Positions 7,752-16,800 of a stretch of 24,902 nt of DNA are shown one piece after another. This stretch comes from a virus. Under the pieces are notes generated by a model. The model worked only from the letters and a program-made list of their open reading frames with translations. It was not told where the DNA came from and made no database searches. Both the position numbers and the translations under genes were made by a program. Within the stretch, counting starts at the first letter, position 1. Each line of letters opens with the position of its first letter. The DNA is taken from IMG/VR virus record IMGVR_UViG_3300025674_000361, positions 1-24,902 of that record. The stretch is one strand, 5' to 3'.

Positions 7752-7934
7752 ATGGCAAAAACAAACTCTTACGGCAATCTTCCGATTTCTATATTATTTA
7801 AAACTTCTAATAGGAAGAACGCTAGAACTAAAACTAAAACTTGGAAGAATAAAAATATAGATCAAATCTTATCTATGAAAAAGATACCAGGTATTCCTGA
7901 GAAAGCAATAATTTTAAAAATAAAGGTAGGATAA
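7752..7934 (+). CDS. Small basic hypothetical protein
   Basis: 60 residues, very rich in Lys, Arg, Asn and Thr in the middle (SNRKNARTKTKTWKNKN), with a short hydrophobic end (PEKAIILKIKV). The charge suggests nucleic-acid or ribosome binding, but no motif is recognised. It is the first gene behind the rightward divergent promoter, and its stop overlaps the start of the next gene by one base (TAATG). Promoter, coupling and a plausible start support a real gene; nothing points to a specific function. Confidence 0.6.
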   Translation: MAKTNSYGNLPISILFKTSNRKNARTKTKTWKNKNIDQILSMKKIPGIPEKAIILKIKVG

Positions 7935-8242
7935 TGAGTGAAAAAAGAGGAGATGTTGGAAAACTAATATATGATTTTAATCAATGTTGGTTAACTGAAG
8001 TTCAAAATAAAGAAGGAAGGTGGTATAGAACTACTTGTAGAATGTTTAGAAGCTGGGATGGTCCTAGAAGAATAAAAGAATCTACAAATATGTACGAATA
8101 TGATACCACTCAATTCCAGGATTATAATGGACCGCTTTATATGTACAACACCAATCTAGAAGTAGAACCTGATGGTAGATGCGATATAAGATGGGAACCT
8201 GGATATATTCATACACAATCACTTCATAGACATCGTAAGTGA
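7934..8242 (+). CDS. Hypothetical protein with Trp/Arg-rich N-terminal half
   Basis: 102 residues. The N-terminal half is rich in aromatic and basic residues (GRWYRTTCRMFRSWDGPRR). It is followed by FQDYNGPLYMYNTNLEV and an ending rich in His and Arg (HTQSLHRHRK). No membrane segment or signal peptide. The repeated WDGP / YNGP pattern suggests a small beta fold. It is translationally coupled to the upstream small gene (TAATG). A faint AGG precedes the ATG, one of few such sites in the window. No family recognised; a position among early genes suggests a regulatory or host-interaction role at most. Confidence 0.7.
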   Translation: MSEKRGDVGKLIYDFNQCWLTEVQNKEGRWYRTTCRMFRSWDGPRRIKESTNMYEYDTTQFQDYNGPLYMYNTNLEVEPDGRCDIRWEPGYIHTQSLHRHRK

Positions 8243-8253
8243 TATTTATAAAC

Positions 8254-8412
8254 ATGAATAGAGAGCAAATCAAACAAGCCATTAGAGAAGAAATAAAATC
8301 CATGCTACAGGAAAAAGCAACATGTTGCTATAAATGTGGACATGTTCATGTTAAAGGAACAGCTCATCCAACTCCATATAGAACAGGAAAAAATAACTGT
8401 AAATATAAATAA
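8254..8412 (+). CDS. 52-residue putative zinc-binding microprotein
   Basis: ATG at 8254, stop TAA ending at 8412. The N-terminal 21 residues form a charged helix (MNREQIKQAIREEIKSMLQE). The rest is a compact Cys/His-rich unit: CCYKCGHVHVKG, then HPTPYRTGKNNCKYK. The CxxC pair, the histidines and the late Cys could bind one zinc ion, as in small zinc ribbons. The motif TATTTATAAAC lies directly before the start. The density of Cys and His in an AT-rich genome argues that the short frame is real. The stop codon overlaps the first TATAAATA repeat upstream of the bS21 gene. Function unknown; nucleic-acid or ribosome binding is a reasonable guess given the neighbour. Confidence 0.65.
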   Translation: MNREQIKQAIREEIKSMLQEKATCCYKCGHVHVKGTAHPTPYRTGKNNCKYK

Positions 8413-8436
8413 TAGTTGGAGATATAAATAATAGTT
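8403..8436 (+). promoter_or_regulatory. Tandem TATAAATA elements upstream of the bS21 gene
   Basis: ATATAAATAATAGTT occurs twice, at 8403-8417 and 8422-8436, a perfect 15-base direct repeat with a 19-base period. Each copy holds TATAAATA, the exact T4 late-promoter -10 element, in the direction of the bS21 gene. They overlap the host-type promoter at 8416-8447. A late-promoter role is inferred from the T4 consensus. Confidence 0.45.
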
Positions 8437-8447
8437 CGTATATTAAG
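8416..8447 (+). promoter_or_regulatory. Host-type promoter of the bS21 gene
   Basis: TTG (8416-8418), exactly 20 bases, then TATATTAAG (8439-8447), 16 bases before the ATG at 8464. TTCGTATATTAAG is shared base for base with the promoter of the HD/late-sigma operon (5691-5679). Confidence 0.6.
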
Positions 8448-8463
8448 GTATAAAGTTTTTTAA

Positions 8464-8649
8464 ATGATTATTGTAAGAGTTAAAGATAGAGATATCGAAA
8501 AAGCTTTACGTCAGTACAAATATAAGCGATCAAGATCTAAACTTGATAGGGAGCTTATTGAACGTAAAGAATACACAAAACCGACAACTAGACGTCGTAG
8601 GCAGAAATTAAAGGCAATTAATAAAAATAAGTTTTTGAAAAATGATTAG
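8464..8649 (+). CDS. rpsU: Phage-encoded ribosomal protein bS21
   Basis: 61 residues, the normal length for bS21. The N-terminus MIIVRVKDRDIEKALRQYKY fits the bS21 pattern (beta start, then an IExALRxYK helix). It is followed by SRSKLDRELIERKEYTKPTTRR with the typical R-x-x-(E/Q)-x-x-x-KP element, then a basic tail (RRRQKLKAINKNK). bS21 sits on the small-subunit platform near the 3' end of 16S rRNA. In Bacteroidota it helps bury the anti-Shine-Dalgarno sequence. Phage copies are known and are thought to replace the host protein on ribosomes. Its stop overlaps the next gene by 8 nt. It has its own host-type promoter plus tandem TATAAATA elements, suggesting expression over a long part of infection. 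No strong Shine-Dalgarno is near the ATG. Confidence 0.85.
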   Translation: MIIVRVKDRDIEKALRQYKYKRSRSKLDRELIERKEYTKPTTRRRRQKLKAINKNKFLKND

Positions 8650-8971
8650 GTATAATACAAGAGAAGAATTTTGTGAAGGTCAAACAGCTATTTTTGATCC
8701 TAAAATTGAACCATTTTTTATAGTTAAAGGAAATAGTGGTGAATACTTAGTATGTGAAGAAACAACAACATCATCTGATCACCACCTATCTAATGGTGAA
8801 GATCGAACTGTAGTAAAAGTTCACTCCTACCCTTCAACCTTTAACAACGCATTAAGATCAATTGTACATAGAAAATCTGTTCAAGAAGGGAAGCATTATA
8901 ACAGCATCAATGAATACATTGAAAAGTTTGATGTTATTATGAATGACATGCGAAACTTAGTAAATTATTAA
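8642..8971 (+). CDS. Hypothetical protein coupled to bS21
   Basis: 109 residues, beginning inside the end of the bS21 gene (8-nt overlap), so probably translated together with it. The N-terminal half is beta-rich (QTAIFDPKIEPFFIVKGNSGEYLVCEE). The C-terminal half is helical with NNALRSIVHRKSVQEGKHYNSINEYIEKFD. No catalytic or metal-binding motif, signal peptide or membrane helix is evident. The coupling with a ribosomal protein raises the chance of a role in translation or host takeover, but this is inference from position. No family recognised. Confidence 0.7.
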   Translation: MIRYNTREEFCEGQTAIFDPKIEPFFIVKGNSGEYLVCEETTTSSDHHLSNGEDRTVVKVHSYPSTFNNALRSIVHRKSVQEGKHYNSINEYIEKFDVIMNDMRNLVNY

Positions 8972-9000
8972 AATATTTTTTTAACCACTAAATAGTGTAT

Positions 9001-9102
9001 TATGCAGAGTGAGAGTACACGCCTATCGAAGGAGATGGCTGATACTTAATTAGATATTTATTATCTAATATTAATAAAGGCGAGCTTATGCTCGCTTTTT
9101 TT
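9001..9102 (+). ncRNA. Structured untranslated RNA candidate ending in an intrinsic terminator
   Basis: The gap 8972-9126 holds no convincing gene but three stacked hairpins. First, GCC-U-AUC (9021-9027) pairs with GAUGGC (9034-9039) around a GAAGGA loop, extended by AGUA (9014-9017) with UACU (9043-9046). Second, a perfect 8-bp arm pair ATTAGATA / TATCTAAT (9049-9056 and 9062-9069). Third, the terminator at 9080-9102. A small palindrome CACTAAATAGTG (8986-8997) precedes it. This could be a small RNA, a 3' end structure of the bS21 unit, or a leader for the tail genes. It fits no tRNA or riboswitch that I recognise. Folding was judged by eye. Confidence 0.4.
9080..9102 (+). terminator. Intrinsic terminator
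   Basis: A perfect 6-bp GC-rich stem GCGAGC / GCTCGC (9080-9085 and 9090-9095) with loop TTAT is followed directly by seven T residues (9096-9102). It closes the bS21 / small-gene unit and separates it from the tail genes. It is the only strong intrinsic terminator that I found in the window. Confidence 0.85.
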
Positions 9103-9110
9103 GTTTATGA

Positions 9111-9126
9111 TATTTATTATAAAAAC
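9111..9126 (+). promoter_or_regulatory. TATTTATTATAAAAAC element, candidate late promoter of the tail operon
   Basis: TATTTATTATAAAAAC lies directly after the terminator and directly before the GTG at 9127. Its first 14 bases equal the element before the gene at 3883 (minus strand), with the same 9-base distance from TATTTAT to the start codon. Related strings occur before 8254, 17016 and 18730. The promoter role is inferred. Confidence 0.4.
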
Positions 9127-10287
9127 GTGGGCGTTTATAAATTTTTTCCAACAAAAGATGCTTCTTTATATTCATATCACCCATCTAGATCTGCTGGTAT
9201 AGATGAGATGCTAGAGGTATATAACGAAAACAACATAACTGTTTCTCCTCAAGTAGCTAGATACGTTGTTCAATTCGATCAAACAGATATTAATAATTTT
9301 ATCTCAACCAACAGTGCTACCTCTTCTTTAGCATTTTCTTTAAGAAACTACATAGCATATGCTGATGGATTTAATTTAGATACAAAATTATACATTTATC
9401 CAGTATCTGGATCATGGGAAAATGGAACAGGAAAATTTGCTGATTCTCCCGAAACAACAAATGGTGTAAGCTGGCTATTTAGAGATTATGCAGATGGTAC
9501 CTCCTGGAACTTTGCTAGTAACCCCTACACTACACAATCATACGATCCCACATATACTAGTGAAGGAGGAGGAGTATGGTTTACAGGCTCAGCAGATGGA
9601 AAGCAACTAGAAGTAACACAATCTTTTTCACTAAGATCCTCAAAAGATATCAACGTAAGTGTAACAGATATTGGATTAGCATGGTATAGTAGCTCTAATT
9701 CAATAGGATCTGATACTGATATTCAAAATAATGGGTTTTTAATAAAACTTGACAATAGTGTAGAATTTAACACCTCTCAATCAATATCACCTCAATCTAA
9801 ATTTTTTAGCGTAGATACCAATACAATATATCCACCAGCATTAGAATTAAAATGGAAAGACTTTTTAAATACTAGCTCAGGGTCAACCAAACAAACAATA
9901 ACCTCAGTAACCGAGGAATTCTCCCTCTCCTTAAGAGAGCAACCAACTGAAATAATGCCCGATAGTGTTGTAAAGTTTAAAATAGATGTACGAGAGAAAT
10001 ACCCCACTAGAGCATATAACACTATACTTGACGATACTCTAAATAAATACTTCCTACCTCTAACATCTTATTACGCTATACAAGATGTAGATACAAATGA
10101 ATATATAATTGATTTCGATACAACATACACACAAATATCAAGAGATCAAAACCACAGCTATTTTAATCTATATATGAATGGATTCGAACCTGAAAGGTAT
10201 TATAAAGTATTAGTTAAATCAGTATTTAATAATCAAACCTATATATATGATGATAAGTTATATTTTAAGGTTGTAAATAATATATAA
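9127..10287 (+). CDS. Virion (tail/baseplate) protein, first of the structural operon
   Basis: 386 residues from GTG at 9127. The frame is open to an ATG at 9088, but that codon lies in the loop of the terminator hairpin, so it cannot head this transcription unit if termination works there. The protein opens with GVYKFFPTKDASLYSYHPSR, then VARYVVQFDQTDINNF. A middle part is rich in Gly, Ser, Trp and Asp (SGSWENGTGKFADSP, GVSWLFRDYADG), reminiscent of DNRLRE-type beta domains found in bacterial and phage surface proteins. The C-terminal half is beta-rich with REQPTEIMPDSVVKFKIDVRE. No enzyme motif. Six virion genes follow closely in the same direction, which supports a tail or baseplate role. 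Confidence 0.65.
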   Translation: MGVYKFFPTKDASLYSYHPSRSAGIDEMLEVYNENNITVSPQVARYVVQFDQTDINNFISTNSATSSLAFSLRNYIAYADGFNLDTKLYIYPVSGSWENGTGKFADSPETTNGVSWLFRDYADGTSWNFASNPYTTQSYDPTYTSEGGGVWFTGSADGKQLEVTQSFSLRSSKDINVSVTDIGLAWYSSSNSIGSDTDIQNNGFLIKLDNSVEFNTSQSISPQSKFFSVDTNTIYPPALELKWKDFLNTSSGSTKQTITSVTEEFSLSLREQPTEIMPDSVVKFKIDVREKYPTRAYNTILDDTLNKYFLPLTSYYAIQDVDTNEYIIDFDTTYTQISRDQNHSYFNLYMNGFEPERYYKVLVKSVFNNQTYIYDDKLYFKVVNNI

Positions 10288-10288
10288 T

Positions 10289-10819
10289 ATGCCAAACCGT
10301 CTTCCTTCACTTTATACCCAAGGTGGTGAATTTGTTGATATTCAAGGGATTGAATATATTGGTTACTACCATATAATGGAAGACGGAACTATAATGTCAG
10401 GTCCTGAACATTCTGAAAATGATATAATTCTATATAGAATATCATCAGGTAATTCTAAAAAGGAAATTTCACTATCAACATTAAAATTTAATAAACAATC
10501 TTTTGAGAAAAGAGTAGATTTTGAATTTAGTGAATTAATTAATATAGATAGTTCTAACGTTTTTAATAAACTATCTGATGATACAAGTAGAGATATAAAT
10601 AAATTCTTTACCCTTTATAATGAAATTTTTTATGATATTCCAAAAGAAGGAGCCACTCAATCACATCGCTTCTTAATAGAGCAAAGTAGTGAATATATTA
10701 ATTTTAATCCAAACGCCAATCTTATAGCATCCTTAAGGCAAGAAATAACAGACCTGAGAGAAGAACTTCTTCAAGAACAACAAAAAACTGAAAACCTACT
10801 AAATTCTTTAAATAATTAG
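10289..10819 (+). CDS. Virion-associated protein with C-terminal coiled coil
   Basis: 176 residues, beginning one base after the upstream stop. The N-terminus carries YTQGGEFVDIQGIEYIGYYH followed by EDGTIMSGPEHS, a compact beta motif that I associate with small domains of marine phage tail proteins (from memory, not checked). Residues about 142-176 form a heptad-like helix (LIASLRQEITDLREELLQEQ), so the protein probably makes oligomers. It lies between two tail-type genes and just before the 2053-residue protein. A connector, chaperone or assembly partner for that protein is plausible; function not shown. Confidence 0.65.
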   Translation: MPNRLPSLYTQGGEFVDIQGIEYIGYYHIMEDGTIMSGPEHSENDIILYRISSGNSKKEISLSTLKFNKQSFEKRVDFEFSELINIDSSNVFNKLSDDTSRDINKFFTLYNEIFYDIPKEGATQSHRFLIEQSSEYINFNPNANLIASLRQEITDLREELLQEQQKTENLLNSLNN

Positions 10820-10821
10820 TA

Positions 10822-13800
10822 ATGTCGGAAACAACAGTAACACTTATTAATACAACATCGGATACGACAAGTTCGCTCGATCAAGCAGGAATTCAAACAG
10901 TAAATATTAATTTTGAATTTGACGAGAACACCTACATAGAGTATTCCGTATATTCCCTCAATGAAGTGTTATACGATATTGATTACGAATATAATAATTA
11001 TTTTTTACAAGATAATATATCCGACAATATAGATATTGATAATATTACTATAAACCCTGTAAGAGATTTAGAAGATATTGTAGGTGTCTACGAAGGAACA
11101 TGGCTAGTTAGATATAATATTTTAAAAAGTAAATGTGGATCAAGTCCAACAAAAGTATTATATATTACCGATATATCACCATCGAGAACTGAAATTCAAG
11201 TTGATTCAGATTTAATTAACGACTTTACACTCGCTAGTGAAACTATTAACTTTATTAATGAAAGAGAAACCTCAACATATTTTATTGACTTTGCAATAAA
11301 TTTCGGTAGAAACGAACTACTACCAGCTATCAATTTAGCCCTAGATACTACAACAAGCAATACAAAACTATTTATTAAACTAGCCGAACCCCTACCACCT
11401 CAATATCAAGTAGGCAGCCAGCTAACGGTGGTAGAGAGAGTATCAAACACTATATCCTATAGAATTGATTTCCCACCTGTAATTATAGACACTACCCCAC
11501 AACAGGAATTACTACCAGGACCTAACTTAAACCTGGTACTAAAAGATGAGTTTAGTAAAGGAACAGAATATAAATCTTTTAATTCAATAACAAGTACACA
11601 AAACTCCTCATCTCTATACGATATAGATAATATCCTATCATCATCAGGTATTACAATAAATCAAGATTTTACTGATTTTAATGATTTTATTTTCTTTTCA
11701 GACGCTAGAACAAGATTAGAAAATTTTTACTACAAAATGTCTCTTATAGAATCGTATTCTAGCTCACTTCAAACACAACAATCAATACCTAGTAATAATA
11801 CTAATATTCAAATAATCGAAGATAATATTAGAGATATAATAACTAATTTTGATAGTTATGAAAAATACCTATACTACGAAAGTGGATCATACGCATGGCC
11901 AAAACTAACAAATACAAAACCATACCTAAATAATTTAACCGGAAGTATTGCTGTTAGAGAATGGATCGGATCCTACGATGATACATCACAATACTACGGT
12001 GGATTACTACTATCAGCATCCGACTATGATAGTCAAAATAGAAATAATCTAATGTATTCTATACCTGAATTCATTAGAATGGATCCACAAAATCAGCAAT
12101 ACGATACCTATGTTGCTATGATAGGACAGTATTACGATACTATTTGGAGCTACACAAAAGATATAACAAATAAACTAGATGCAGATAACAGGATAAACTT
12201 TGGTATATCAAAGGATATTGTAGCAGATGCCTTAAGAGATTTTGGATATAAAATTTATAATAATAATTACTCCTCTACAGATCTTTACAATGCCTTCTTT
12301 GGATATGACGGAACATCAGCAGGAGGCTTAGCTAGTGTTTCATTATTTTATCCACTTTATTATAATTTAGCAGTTTATGGTGGAGGAGTATATGGATTAC
12401 TACCAACCGGAAGCTCAGTTGCACTAAACTTTATTACATCATCAGCAGATCCAATACCATTAGATGATATTAATAAAAGAGTATATAAGAGAATATATCA
12501 CAACCATCCATTCCTATCTAAAGCAAAAGGAACAAAAGCAAGTATAAGAGCATTAGGTAACGCATATGGAGTACCTGACACTCTACTTCAAGTAAGTGAA
12601 TTTGGAGCTAAAGATAAATCCGCTATAAATGATTGGGATTTTTATAAACCAATTTATAATAAAGCAATATCAACAAACGTTGATAATAATCCTACAGGAT
12701 CTATAGTTACTAAATGGTTTTTAAACAGTTCATGGGGAATTACACCATCCGTTCCAAGGACAGTAGAGTTAAGATTTAAATCCGACCTAAATCCCGACAC
12801 TCTACCACTACATCCAAATATTACACAATCAATATTCCATGTAACCGACGATCCCCTCTTCGACGGAGTAGAACTCCTACTACACTACAACGGCTCTGGA
12901 TCATATACATCATCCTATTCAGCTAGCAGAATAGACCCACTTAACGAGTATGCAGACCTAATACTACAACTACCAAATTCTGCCTCCACATCATTCTATA
13001 CAGCAAGTGTAAACCTACCCTTCCTAAATCAAGATTGGTGGTCAGTAATGATACACTACGATTCAGGATCCAATCCTTCAGCATCTTTTGAACTATATGC
13101 AGCAAACAACATATATCATGGTGATGATGGAACTAAACTAGGATTTTTTGACTCAGCCTCCTTTACACTAACTACAGCTTCTGACGATGTTCACTGGACA
13201 GAACCTAAAAACGACGCTTATGTTAATGCAGGACCTGGGTATGCTGGAGGCTACCAACATTTTACAGGATCTGTTCAAGAAATAAGATACTGGACAACAT
13301 TGCTTGATCCAGAAAAATGGAAAAATCATGTGATGAATCCTCAATCTATAGAGGGTAATTCAATTTCAGGATCAGATTCAGCAAGAGAATCCCTCGCATT
13401 TAGAACTAGAGAAGGAGAGGATATTAATCCTATTGGCTATCAAGAACAAGTATTTCAATCAATTCACCCTAAAGTAGCAGGAACACTAACAACAACATCC
13501 TCCTTTGGAGGAACTAACTCTAATTATACTGTTAGTGCAAGCTATGTTTCTAATAACGAAACTCACTTCCTTAATCAACCTATAGTAGGTATAAAAAATA
13601 GAGTTAGCGACAGAATTCGAGTAGAAAACTTAGAATTCCCATCTGGTGATACCTTATCTCCATTCAGAAGATTGCAACAAAATACCTATACCTCTAAATC
13701 ATATACAGAGGGAATAAATTATATAGAAGTAGGATACTCACCAAGTAATGAGATTAATGATGATATTATTGCTGAATTAGGTGCTTGGAATATAGGAGAA

Positions 13801-16800
13801 TATATTGGAGATCCAAGAGATACATATGATAGAAAAAATGAATATCCTAATTTAGATAAATTAAGAGATTTTTATTTTGAAAAATATATAAAAAATTATG
13901 ACCTAAATGATTTTATCAAATTAATAAAGCAATATGATAATTCTTTATTTAAAATGATAAAAGATTTAATTCCTGCCAGGAATACTGCAGCTACAGGAAT
14001 TATAATAAAACAACACTTACTAGAAAGACAAAAATATCCTGAACCATTAATGTCCTTCAGTGACGTTACATATACAGGATCCTTTAAATCACAACCAAGA
14101 GGATTTATTACTGGATCATCTATACAAGTATTTAGTGGAGGTACAGGTGGAATGTTTGAAGAATATAACGGTCTAACAAATAGATTTAATATTACACAAT
14201 CATATACAGAAACTATTATAACCCCATCTGGTAGTATCTCCAAAATCCATGATACTCAAGAAGAATTCTATAACGGGGAATTAAGTGGATCAAATATTAC
14301 TATCACCACTCAGTCACTAAATCCACACTGTCTACAATACTTAAATATATTTGCAGAAGAACCCACACTAAGTAACTTTGATACTTTCGTATATAATTAT
14401 ACAACCACAAGTTCACTTCAACAGTTTACTGATACTAGAACACAACCAGCTAGTGGGGAGTTATATTTAGCATCAAATGGAGCTGATAGAATAACAAGAA
14501 TAAAAATATCCAGATACGATAAATCAGGAAAAGATCTTTTTGATATTTTAAATCCAGCAACTAGATTTGCTTTTCAATTAGAAGGAAATGAACGCAGTAT
14601 AAACGTTACAAGAGAAAATATACTTTTTGATAGCTTTGATTATAGTACAAATAATCCTATAATATCCTTAAATCAAAATAACTACAGAGAGATTAATTTT
14701 GAAGCAACCAATGGAAGTGGATCCGCTCCTAATATATTATCAGGATTTATAAATGGAGGTGCAAAAATCCAAGAAGTAATAATCAGCTCCTTTGAAACAG
14801 AAAACGACCCACATAACCTTTTTGATCCCTCAACAGGAATATATAATACCCCATATACTCCAAACCGACAAGCTATAGTAACCGCATCAGTTGACTATAC
14901 AGCCAGCTTTTCATCCTACTCTGTAGATAATACTGCAGCTAAAATACGCTTAGAAGTAGACGGATTACAATATGGAATAGGAACATTCGTTCAAGTTCCA
15001 TTTCTATCTGATGGAAACGATCAAGTGTTCTCTGGTAGTCTTGAATTAACAGGATCATCAAATTATATCATAAATAAAGGTATGATAGGCGGTGTCCCAC
15101 TAAAATTAAAAGCAACTGTAGAGCATCCCAATATATCAAGAACTCTAAGTGCATCATATGAATTTAATAATGCAACCTTCAGAATAAATACATCATCAGT
15201 TACTGATAGTAATCCTGTCGGTATATTAAAATCATACGAACCATATTTAGGATTAGAAGATCAGTTTAATGTATTTGAACATGAATTTGATTGCCAACCA
15301 CTCCTAAATAATGCTGTTGATATTAGAAAATCAACTGTTTTTATAGATGTTGACTATAGTACAGGTACAGTTTTACCTGTTAATTTAATTGGTATTCTTA
15401 ACAGGACTGCTGTAAAAGCAGAGATTCCTGATTCTAATTATACTTCTAAATCTTGGAGTAATATAAGATATAATGGTGTAAAATTAAGCGCTGCAGTACT
15501 AAACAACTTTACTCCACCTAACACCTTTATTCTATCTGATGGTACATTTTGGCCAGGAGATAAATCTTATGGAAGTGACCCTGTTATTGAGCAGCTATAT
15601 CCTAATTTTGGATACTTTAAACTGTTAGTACCAACCTCTCCAGAATTAGAAAAAGCAACTCAAGTAAAACTACAATATAATATTGATCAAACAGGAGCTA
15701 CTCAAAAACCACTATTAAATACACCTGCATTTTTTAATGTTGAAGGTACTTATGAATCAAACAATTTAGTAGACATAACATTAAATGATAGCTTTCAAAC
15801 AGATGGAGGTAACTTTCCTACTAATGCTGCTGCAGGTATTAACTTAGATGTATTTAATACACCTGCAAAAGTTATTAGAGGTGCAAGAAGAGTGGATCCA
15901 ATTTTAACAACTCAAGTAGCTTCCATCTTTGATCCTGATATTGGTAATGAATTTTCTGAATCTATTTCATTTACTAATCCTAGTGGATTGGATGTTAATT
16001 ATAGTTTTCAAGCAGGATATTTTCCCAATAAATCGTACAATACTAATATAGGAGCTGCTGAATTTATTGTAACAGCATCCAATGAAGGATACGACCCAGC
16101 AGGATTATATAATGCAAATATATCCACATGGGAAAATACAACAGGAGAGCAATTTAATCTAACACCAATAAGGTTTAGGTTACAATTTAATCTACTAAAT
16201 ACTACCGATGTATTTAATGTACCACAAGGCGCTCAAGCAGGTATTATTATAATAAAACATATTAGACCAAGTATAGGTCAAGACGCTACTATAGGCTATG
16301 CATCACTACCAAATCAAACCTCTAAAATATTTAACGATGGTAGTGTATTAGCCGGAGATCCGCTAGCAGTGCCCGAAATAGTAACACCATACATCTTTCC
16401 ACAGGCAGGAGATAGCGTTAGAATAGAAGTACAACACAATGCATTAGGTAATATTGATCTAGGTAACGTCAATTTCTATGGTGAACCTGAAGAGTTACCA
16501 CAGGTTGAAATCACAGGTTCATTTTGGAGAACAGGAAGTGCATGGCCAAATAGTACACAATTAACATCATCTCAAGATCTTGCGCAATATTATAATACTT
16601 CAAAACAAATTCAATATCCAGGATCTACATTTAAACCAATTAATACTCCATTTACAATTAAACGAGGAGATCAATTTAGATTTTTAGGAACTGAAACTAA
16701 AGTACATACTGTAAGTAAAGTAACAACAATTAATACTGGTGCAGAAGCAGGAAATATATTAGTAGATATTCAACCTCCCATAGTGGATGGAATAAACTTA

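Noticed and set aside
8082-8303. Leftward 73-residue frame
   Set aside because: Antisense to the better-supported gene 7934-8242 and to the microprotein gene; no upstream promoter or coupling.
9001-9102. tRNA or known riboswitch
   Set aside because: No cloverleaf arms, T-loop sequence or CCA end. A partial likeness (CGAAGGA) to the glutamine riboswitch is too short and in the wrong structural place.
13896-14243. Leftward 115-residue frame inside the giant tail gene
   Set aside because: Fully antisense within a long conserved-looking frame; no signal of its own.
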